From contig JAJZKY010000069.1 of assembly GCA_021803885.1 (NCBI GenBank), positions 1 to 11,520 on the forward strand: a stretch of 11,520 nt of DNA. Reading direction: 5' to 3'. Positions 6,059-11,520 of the stretch are shown here, one piece after another. The notes under the pieces are model-generated. The model made no database searches and had not been told where the DNA came from. It was given only the letters and a program-made list of their open reading frames with translations. The DNA comes from Planctomycetota bacterium (GTDB lineage: Bacteria > Planctomycetota > Phycisphaerae > WQYP01 > JAJZKY01). How positions within the stretch are numbered: position 1 is the first letter of the stretch; the number at the start of each line of letters is the position of its first letter. Position numbers and translations under genes: made by a program.

Positions 6059-6307
6059 TTAGTTCCTCAGTTCTTCCGAATACAAAGTGGAACCAGATTT
6101 TGGAATTCCATACCATCCGTCAACGTCTTCGCCGCGTGCCAGGATGTTGTATATCACCTCACCAAACTTATATCCGCAAAAATTTGGGTCATGCTCGTGA
6201 TCCTGTTCTAATAACGGTGTCAGGTCCAGGTTTGAAAACAGCCACACCAGGTTGCCATGGCGGCGACGTGTCCAGTATTCACGCCTCTTGTATATATTTT
6301 TGGACAC
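6059..6307 (-). CDS. Possible small hypothetical protein (82 aa)
   Basis: A frame open to the TAA at 6061-6059 follows the NAD(P)-binding protein gene. From a GTG at 6307 it encodes 82 residues, overlapping that gene's end by 29 bases. GGAGG lies only 3 bases before the GTG, which is closer than usual. The product starts basic (SKNIYKRREYWTRRRHGN) and continues as an ordinary-looking acidic stretch ending SGSTLYSEELRN. I do not recognise the family. It may be a real small gene, the C-terminal remnant of a decayed one, or a chance frame. A later GTG at 6247 would give 62 residues. Confidence 0.35.
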   Translation of the reverse strand: MSKNIYKRREYWTRRRHGNLVWLFSNLDLTPLLEQDHEHDPNFCGYKFGEVIYNILARGEDVDGWYGIPKSGSTLYSEELRN

Positions 6308-7217
6308 TGACCTCCAAAGGCTGCGGCATAAAACCGGGAAAAATACGACGTAGCGGTTCCAGATCACAGATGCTGTCCTCTCCGGCCATGATAACCTGGT
6401 CACGGTTAAACGGCAGCGCGGGCCAGGGCCAGGCCGCGATACCCTTGGCCAGCCAGAAGGGAATTCCCATGATCCTGCGGCGTGGTGGTGGTAGAACCCG
6501 GTTAAATACCGCCAGCATTTCCGGCCACGTCATTGAATCCGGGCCGCCGAGTTCGCAGGTTTGTTGTTCTGAAGCCGTTGTGGTCAAAGCGAGCACGAAT
6601 ACCTCCGCCACGTCGGATACCAGAATGGGTTGAACACGCGTCAGGGCCTGTTGTCCCCAAAAACCGCCGCCGAAAAAGGGCATAAATAAAAAGGGTGGAA
6701 TTTTTCCGTCATGCCATTGCCGGACCATGGTCGTAAATTCACCATGGGGGCCATGAATCAAACTTGGACGAAAAATCGTCCAGACCAGTTTACTTCCGCG
6801 TACCAGTTCTTCCGCCCGCCACTTGGTTTGGTGATAAGTCGATACCGCCTTGGCCCGCGTGCCCAGAGCGGACATGTGGATATAACGCCGCACACCGGCC
6901 TCTGTCGCGGCGCGCAGCACATTTTCGGTAGCCTGTACATGAGCTTGCAGGAAAGATTGGCTACGCGTTTCACGAATGATACCCACCAGATGGATAATAG
7001 CCGCACAATTTCTGGTTGCAGCCCACAACGTAGACAGGTCCAGGACATTTCCGGGCACCCATTCCACCCCTGAATCTTCAGGAGTATCCGTGGGAACATG
7101 ACGCGATAAAATTCGCACTCGCCAGCCCGCCAGTCGTAACCGGTGCACCACATTTTGACCCACGAATCCAGTTCCGCCGGTTACCAGTACGAGTCCTGTG
7201 TTTTCGCTTTGTGTCAT
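6279..7217 (-). CDS. NDUFA9-like NAD(P)-binding epimerase/dehydratase (atypical/extended SDR)
   Basis: The 312-residue product begins with a Rossmann dinucleotide-binding motif, LVTGGTGFVGQNV (glycine loop 14-20). It continues with an IIHLVGIIRE strand and an SDR-type YHQTK (Tyr128, Lys132). FRPSLIHGPHGEF and a late ELGGPDSMTWPEML block follow. This is the pattern of complex-I NDUFA9-like proteins and related NAD(P)H-binding sugar-epimerase relatives; the substrate cannot be read from sequence. The ATG at 7217 has TGGAAG with a 7-base spacer. The frame stays open to 7442, but that extension crosses a repeat element and the likely promoter, so I reject it. No complex I genes lie nearby. Confidence 0.85.
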   Translation of the reverse strand: MTQSENTGLVLVTGGTGFVGQNVVHRLRLAGWRVRILSRHVPTDTPEDSGVEWVPGNVLDLSTLWAATRNCAAIIHLVGIIRETRSQSFLQAHVQATENVLRAATEAGVRRYIHMSALGTRAKAVSTYHQTKWRAEELVRGSKLVWTIFRPSLIHGPHGEFTTMVRQWHDGKIPPFLFMPFFGGGFWGQQALTRVQPILVSDVAEVFVLALTTTASEQQTCELGGPDSMTWPEMLAVFNRVLPPPRRRIMGIPFWLAKGIAAWPWPALPFNRDQVIMAGEDSICDLEPLRRIFPGFMPQPLEVSVQKYIQEA

Positions 7218-7254
7218 GGTGTTGCTTCCATTCAGGCACGGTCTATATTGGTAC

Positions 7255-7260
7255 ATTATA
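7255..7260 (-). promoter_or_regulatory. Possible -10 box for the NDUFA9-like gene
   Basis: A perfect TATAAT on the minus strand, within TATTATAATG, lies 37 bases upstream of the ATG at 7217. There is no good -35 box at the normal distance. It supports starting the gene at 7217 rather than upstream. Confidence 0.4.
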
Positions 7261-7300
7261 ATATCCCCAACATAACTTTGACTCGGACGGACGAAAGATG

Positions 7301-7423
7301 GTAACCGTTCACGAAGACGCAACTGGGCAAGCTGGAAGCCTGCACCACAAGGAGTGCCCCCAGCTTTGGGGTACGCTGGAGCGACCATAACTCTGGCCTG
7401 TCGACATAGCCGTGAACGGTTAC
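7301..7423. mobile_element. 123-base MITE-like element with 13-base terminal inverted repeats
   Basis: GTAACCGTTCACG (7301-7313) and its exact reverse complement (7411-7423) bound this stretch between the E2 gene and the NDUFA9-like gene. Inside is a second inverted pair, AAGCTGG (7329-7335) and CCAGCTT (7360-7366). No protein gene fits inside, and no clear target-site duplication flanks it. The same terminal motif occurs alone at three other intergenic sites and fused at 2035-2058. A non-autonomous miniature element is the simplest reading; a structured RNA or REP-type repeat is possible. Confidence 0.55.
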
Positions 7424-7446
7424 ACGCTACATCATCGGGCAAGCTG

Positions 7447-8739
7447 TTACACCAGCATGGCCAGCGGATTTTCCAGGATGGTCTTGAACCGGCTTAAAAA
7501 TTCAGCGCCCAGAGCACCGTCAATGACACGGTGATCCGCCGACAGGGAAACAGTCATAACCTGCGCCGGCGTTACTTGGCCATTTTTAACAATGGGCCGG
7601 GCTTCCGTGCCGCCAATGGCCAGAATGGCTGATTCCGGCGGGTTGATAATTGCCAGAAATTCACGAATCCCATACATTCCCAGATTGCTGATAGTAATCG
7701 TGCCGCCGGTCATCTGCTCCGCTTTGAGTTTGCGGGTGCGGGCCAGTTGCGCCAAATGTCTGATTTCTTCCGATAACTGGCGCAGGCCTTTGCTTTGTGC
7801 GTCCCGAATTACCGGCACGACTAAACCATCTTCCACGGCCACAGCTATACCAAGGTGAACGCCGCCATGGCGGACAATGGCGGTATCCGTGAAACTGGCG
7901 TTAACGGCCGGTACCTGCGCCACCGCGCAAGCCGTCGCCCGCGCTATAAAATCCGTAACGGTAAGCTTGATGGGGGCCAGTTGCGCATTGGCCGCCTGGC
8001 GCAGTTCCAGCAGGGCATCCATTACCACATCAATGGAAACATAAAAGTGCGGAACGGTCTGCTTGGCTTGCAGAAGCCGCCGCGCAATGGTTTGCCGCAT
8101 GTTACTTAACGGTATGGTTTTAGTTTCCAGCCGGACCGGGATCGGAGCGGGCGCGGCAGCCACCGGTGCCGGAACCGGCGCACCGGGGAGGATGAATCCG
8201 CTGGCGCCCGGGCTGGCCGCGAGCACATCACGTTTAATAATGCGACCGTCCGGACCCGAGCCGCGCAGGGAATTAATATCAATCCCTTTTTCCGCGGCAA
8301 GTTTGCGCGCCAATGGTGAAATGCGAGCCGGACGCGATCCATCCACCAGGGCCGGCCCTGCAGAATCTGTTGTTGACACCGGTGCGGCAACCGTGGTTGG
8401 AGCCGCCGCGGATGATGCAACGGCCCCCCTGGGAGCAGAATTTCCGGCACCTGCCGCAACTTTTCCGCCGGCTGCTTTTACAATGGCCGCCAGGTCTTCA
8501 TCGGGCTTGGCCAATATCACGATAAGACCACCGACAGGGACTTTTTTACCCTCCTCTACCAGGAGCTTGGCCACCGTCCCGGGTTCAAAAGCTTCCAATT
8601 CCTGTGTAGCTTTATCGGTTTCCACTTCAGCAATTACATCTCCAGCTTTCACTTTATCATTTTCTTTTTTCAGCCAGCGAACCAGTGTGCCATCAGTCAT
8701 GGTGTCAGAGAGTTTAGGCATGGTGATTTCAATCGGCAT
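7447..8739 (-). CDS. pdhC: Pyruvate dehydrogenase E2, dihydrolipoamide acetyltransferase
   Basis: E2 is the core of the pyruvate dehydrogenase complex and transfers the acetyl group from lipoyl-lysine to CoA. The 430-residue protein has one lipoyl domain (about 1-78, lipoyl Lys43 in ETDKAT). An Ala/Pro linker follows, then a peripheral subunit-binding domain (about 138-173, ISPLARKLAAEKGIDINSLRGSGPDGRIIKRDV), a second Ala/Pro linker, and the acyltransferase domain (about 204-430). The catalytic motif is DHRVIDGALGAEFL (His403, Asp407). The ATG at 8739 has AAGGA with an 8-base spacer. The single lipoyl domain and short linkers are typical of Gram-positive and alphaproteobacterial-type E2. A 2-oxoglutarate or branched-chain E2 is possible but less likely from the motifs. 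E1 and E3 genes are not adjacent; ftsK lies upstream. Confidence 0.92.
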   Translation of the reverse strand: MPIEITMPKLSDTMTDGTLVRWLKKENDKVKAGDVIAEVETDKATQELEAFEPGTVAKLLVEEGKKVPVGGLIVILAKPDEDLAAIVKAAGGKVAAGAGNSAPRGAVASSAAAPTTVAAPVSTTDSAGPALVDGSRPARISPLARKLAAEKGIDINSLRGSGPDGRIIKRDVLAASPGASGFILPGAPVPAPVAAAPAPIPVRLETKTIPLSNMRQTIARRLLQAKQTVPHFYVSIDVVMDALLELRQAANAQLAPIKLTVTDFIARATACAVAQVPAVNASFTDTAIVRHGGVHLGIAVAVEDGLVVPVIRDAQSKGLRQLSEEIRHLAQLARTRKLKAEQMTGGTITISNLGMYGIREFLAIINPPESAILAIGGTEARPIVKNGQVTPAQVMTVSLSADHRVIDGALGAEFLSRFKTILENPLAMLV

Positions 8740-8856
8740 TGCGTTAATCCTTTATTACCAATCCAGCAGCCGCAGGCGTCCGCAGCTTTTTATTCCTGTA
8801 TAGTTTATTCGCCCCGATACAATTCGTTAAGCGCCGGCGCCTTGTATTTTGGCCTA

Positions 8857-11277
8857 TCACAAAGCCTCGGAATCCGTATCCGAAACAATGGCGGATGGAC
8901 TGGGTTCTCCCGTGGGCTGCGCGGCTTTAATAGCTTCCCAATCTTCCATGGTAATGAGTACCTCGCTGGCCTGGCTGCCTTTGTAGGCCCCCACGATGCC
9001 GGCAGCGCGCATCTGGTCAATCAGGCGGCTGGCACGGGAATAGCCCAACGTTAAACGGCGCTGTAAGAGACTCACAGAACCGCGATTGGTTTCGATAATA
9101 ATCTTCACAGCTTGATCAAACAACGGATCTTTCTCCGCCTCATCAAGGCTGGCCGGGGCGCCGATCTGCAATAGTTCGGGATGAAATTCCGGTTCCGCTA
9201 TTTCCTTCAGGAACTTGCAGATACCTTTAATCTCGGAATCTTCCACAAACGCGCCCTGCCCGCGCAACAGGGCGCCACCATTGGGCTTGAGCACCAGCAT
9301 GTCGCCCTGGCCTAAAAGTAATTCCCCGCCAGATTGATCCAGCATGATGCGTGAGTCCAGCCGGGATCGTACCTGGAAGCAGATTCTTCCCGGCATATTG
9401 GATTTAATCAGGCCGGTAACCACTTGCGCTTCGGGGCGCTGCGTGGCTAAAATCAGATGAATACCCACAGCGCGGGCCTTTTGGGCTATACGGACAATAT
9501 GCCCCTCGACTTCTTTGCTGGTCATCATCAGATCAGCCAATTCGTCGATGATAATGACAATGTAAGGCAGATGGAAAGGTATCCGTGCTTCCTCCTCGGC
9601 ATTGCTGGGCTGGAAGCGCTCAAGAATCTGCTCCCGTGACAGCTGATTGAACTGTTTAATATGCCGCACGCCCGCCTCGGAAAGCGTCTCATAGCGCTCA
9701 TCCATTTTTTGTGTCGCCCATTCCAGCACGCTTTCCGCCTTGCCCATATCATCGATGATGGGGGCCATAAGATGGGGAATCTGGCGATAGTCCTGCATTT
9801 CCACCATTTTAGGATCCACCATGATCATCTTAACGTGATCCGGTCTCTGGGTCAGCAGCAACGTCATGATGATGGAATTGATGCACACGGATTTTCCGGA
9901 ACCGGTGGTACCGGCAATTAGCAGATGGGGCATTTTGGCGAGGTCTTCGACCAGTGGATTGCCGGAAGCATCTTTGCCCAGACACATCGGCAGCGCCATT
10001 TTCGATATATCGTCATGTGCCAGTTGCATGAGTTCCTTGAGCCGGACTTTTTCCTTATCCATATTGGGCACTTCAATGCCCATGGTAGATTTGCCGGGAA
10101 TATTATCAATACAGCGCACCGGCGGGCTTTTCAGCGCCCGCGCAATATCCTTGAACAAGGCTCCAACCTGCGAACTTTTAACCCCGGGAGCCAGCTCCAC
10201 TTCATACAAGGTGACCACCGGTCCGGTGTCAATCGCCACTACTTTGCCGTCAATGTTGAAACTCTTAAGGCAGGATTCCAGCACCTTGGCGTTTTGCCGG
10301 ACCGCTTCTTCCTGGCCCTCGGTATTGGCCGGTTCAGGGTCGCCCAGCAGGTCCAGCCCGGGCAGGCGGTAGTTGCCCAAATCCTGCTTTTGTACCGGCG
10401 GCGTCTTAAACGGCAGCAACATATCCGCCACAATCGGTCGTGGCCGGCGAACCACTACCGGGGTGGCGTCCGAATCCGTGGAGGCCTTGGCGTCGGTACT
10501 GGCCGCGATTGCAGTCTTATCATCCGTCGCTGGTGCTGGTATAGGTTCTGGTGTCGGAGCCGGTGCGGATTTTACCAATGTTGGGCGTAAATCCATTTTT
10601 TTGCGTCCGGCGATGTTCGGACGACGCGCAAAGATTGCATTTATCAAAGTCGCCAACAGGCCCATGACGCCGGCGGCTGCCGCCCCGATGGCGGCGGCTA
10701 TTTTCCTATGCGGAATTTGTTTGCCCATCCGTAGCAGACCAAACAGCAGTGCCATAACCGCTTCATCCGCCGCCAGCAGCAACCCCATGATCAAACCCAC
10801 CAGCAGAATCAACGAGGATCCGACGCTGGAGACACGCAATTTGAGAAAATGTCCCACCGCTGTGCCCAGAACTCCGCCCGGCCCGGCGGGCAGATTATGG
10901 CCCCACCCCAGCAAATTAGCTAAGCCGCTGGAGACGACCAGCAACAACGCCCCGCCGATAAGGCGAAAGGCAATTTGTGTAAGATTACCGCCGATGCTCC
11001 ATACCACCAGAAATGCCGCCAGCATGGCCAGGGCCACCCAGGTTCCCGGCCCCAGATTATTCATCAGCAGATAGCCGATGGTGGCTCCCACCGGCCCGCA
11101 CCAATTTTGCACCGGCATGGATTGCGAGTGATACACAGGAGAACTTGCCAGCATGGTGGCATCGGAAGGGTGAAACGACATCACCGCCAGCATCACAAAC
11201 AACCACACCGCCCAGCCCAATGGCACCAGACACAAGCGTATTACACGCTGATGCCGCGGTTCGGATTTGCCTGCCAT
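8857..11277 (-). CDS. ftsK: DNA translocase FtsK/SpoIIIE
   Basis: FtsK is a membrane-anchored, hexameric ATP-driven pump that moves the chromosome termini through the closing division septum. The 806-residue protein has an N-terminal membrane region with four to five helices (about 15-38, 79-97, 100-125, 150-182 and 193-216). A short Pro/Ala/Thr-rich linker (about 223-293) follows, then the motor. Walker A is GTTGSGKS (456-463), the DPKMVEM block follows, and Walker B is IVIIIDELADL (573-583), then RAVGIHLILATQRP. A C-terminal winged-helix gamma domain (about 716-778, DPLFDQAVKIIIETNRGSVSLLQRRLTLGYSRAS) is present; in the family it reads polar KOPS-type sequences. The linker is short compared with E. 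coli FtsK. I chose the ATG at 11277, preceded by GAGG with a 6-base spacer, over a TTG at 11283. Confidence 0.96.
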   Translation of the reverse strand: MAGKSEPRHQRVIRLCLVPLGWAVWLFVMLAVMSFHPSDATMLASSPVYHSQSMPVQNWCGPVGATIGYLLMNNLGPGTWVALAMLAAFLVVWSIGGNLTQIAFRLIGGALLLVVSSGLANLLGWGHNLPAGPGGVLGTAVGHFLKLRVSSVGSSLILLVGLIMGLLLAADEAVMALLFGLLRMGKQIPHRKIAAAIGAAAAGVMGLLATLINAIFARRPNIAGRKKMDLRPTLVKSAPAPTPEPIPAPATDDKTAIAASTDAKASTDSDATPVVVRRPRPIVADMLLPFKTPPVQKQDLGNYRLPGLDLLGDPEPANTEGQEEAVRQNAKVLESCLKSFNIDGKVVAIDTGPVVTLYEVELAPGVKSSQVGALFKDIARALKSPPVRCIDNIPGKSTMGIEVPNMDKEKVRLKELMQLAHDDISKMALPMCLGKDASGNPLVEDLAKMPHLLIAGTTGSGKSVCINSIIMTLLLTQRPDHVKMIMVDPKMVEMQDYRQIPHLMAPIIDDMGKAESVLEWATQKMDERYETLSEAGVRHIKQFNQLSREQILERFQPSNAEEEARIPFHLPYIVIIIDELADLMMTSKEVEGHIVRIAQKARAVGIHLILATQRPEAQVVTGLIKSNMPGRICFQVRSRLDSRIMLDQSGGELLLGQGDMLVLKPNGGALLRGQGAFVEDSEIKGICKFLKEIAEPEFHPELLQIGAPASLDEAEKDPLFDQAVKIIIETNRGSVSLLQRRLTLGYSRASRLIDQMRAAGIVGAYKGSQASEVLITMEDWEAIKAAQPTGEPSPSAIVSDTDSEAL

Positions 11278-11361
11278 GATCAACCTCGACTTCCAATGTC
11301 TTGTCGCCGTGTTTTACAATCGGCCTGTTTGCCCCGTTATCCAAAGCGGAGTTCTAAAGAT

Positions 11362-11367
11362 ATTCTA
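11362..11367 (-). promoter_or_regulatory. Possible -10 box for ftsK
   Basis: TAGAAT on the minus strand lies about 85 bases upstream of the ftsK ATG. A weak TGGTTT lies 16 bases further upstream as a possible -35 box. Low confidence. Confidence 0.3.
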
Positions 11368-11377
11368 CCACGCATAA

Positions 11378-11520
11378 CGCCATAAACCAGCAGTAATTGG
11401 TGCAGCAGGAACTACGGGGTGCAGCCATATATTGTGGCACTCAAAGAGAGGCCCGCCTCCAGAGCTTCCATTGGTACTGCGGGGTATATGGACGCTTGGG
11501 GGGCAACGGCGGGCGAGACG
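11378..11520. other. Unassigned right-edge sequence
   Basis: Several frames stay open to the right edge on both strands. On the minus strand three short tails end at stops near 11369, 11404 and 11444, any of which could be the C-terminus of an upstream gene; none matches a family I recognise. On the plus strand two frames also run off the edge. Inverted GAGGC/GCCTC (about 11447-11458) is the only clear local structure. Confidence 0.3.

Noticed and set aside
7218..7442. N-terminal extension of the NDUFA9-like protein by 75 residues
   Set aside because: It crosses the MITE-like element and a TATAAT box. The ATG at 7217 has a good ribosome-binding site, and the Rossmann motif starts at the normal distance from it.
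8063..8803. Long plus-strand frame of 246 codons opposite the E2 gene
   Set aside because: It is Ala/Pro/Ser-rich antisense to the E2 linkers and domains and resembles no family; E2 is certain on the other strand.
8810..8850. GC palindrome (GCGCCGGCGC) between ftsK and the E2 gene as a terminator
   Set aside because: It has no loop and no T-run on the minus strand, so intrinsic termination is not supported.
11378..11520. Structured RNA (such as SRP or RNase P RNA) at the right edge
   Set aside because: Some purine-rich stretches suggested it, but the conserved core sequences of these RNAs are not present.

Overview
The window looks like chromosomal DNA of moderate GC from a bacterium, with no phage or plasmid functions. 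My best guess is the Planctomycetota/PVC group (perhaps a Phycisphaerae-like lineage). This rests on a membrane TMTC-like glycosyltransferase, an FtsK whose motor core resembles planctomycete homologues as I recall them, and short dispersed intergenic repeats. It is inference; no ribosomal marker is present.

Layout. At the left edge lies the N-terminal part of a membrane O-mannosyltransferase-like gene on the minus strand (1-608). It is followed by tyrS on the plus strand (769-2016). All other genes are on the minus strand. Read in their own direction from right to left they are: ftsK (11277-8857), the pyruvate dehydrogenase E2 gene (8739-7447), an NDUFA9-like NAD(P)-binding protein (7217-6279), a doubtful 82-residue ORF (6307-6059), cdaA (5928-5113), cdaR (5035-3926), crcB (3565-3179) and a double-domain PII-like DUF190 gene (3155-2385). 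A bidirectional terminator (2366-2404) separates this block from tyrS.

The clearest functional unit is a fluoride-defence operon. A good sigma70 promoter (3755-3726) drives a textbook fluoride riboswitch (3711-3656) in which P1, the pseudoknot and P2 can all be drawn. A strong intrinsic terminator (3627-3591) follows, then crcB and the DUF190 gene 23 bases later. Between aptamer and terminator lie strands that can pair in mutually exclusive ways, which gives an explicit ON-switch model. The DUF190 product has two PII-like domains in tandem, so a possible signalling partner is under fluoride control with the channel.

A second unit is cdaA-cdaR, for c-di-AMP synthesis and its membrane regulator. 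The cyclase has an unusual active-site motif: Asp-Met-Gly replaces Asp-Gly-Ala, while the downstream Arg-His-Arg is kept. The glmM gene that often follows cdaR is not here.

Unexplained structure. A 12-14 base motif (GTARCCGTTCAC) occurs at several places, all between genes. One inverted pair bounds a 123-base MITE-like element (7301-7423), and one copy is fused tail to tail into a palindrome (2035-2058). The extreme left end carries an exact 24-base inverted copy of the sequence just upstream of the first gene's start. This could be a real inverted repeat or an assembly or amplification artefact at a contig end.
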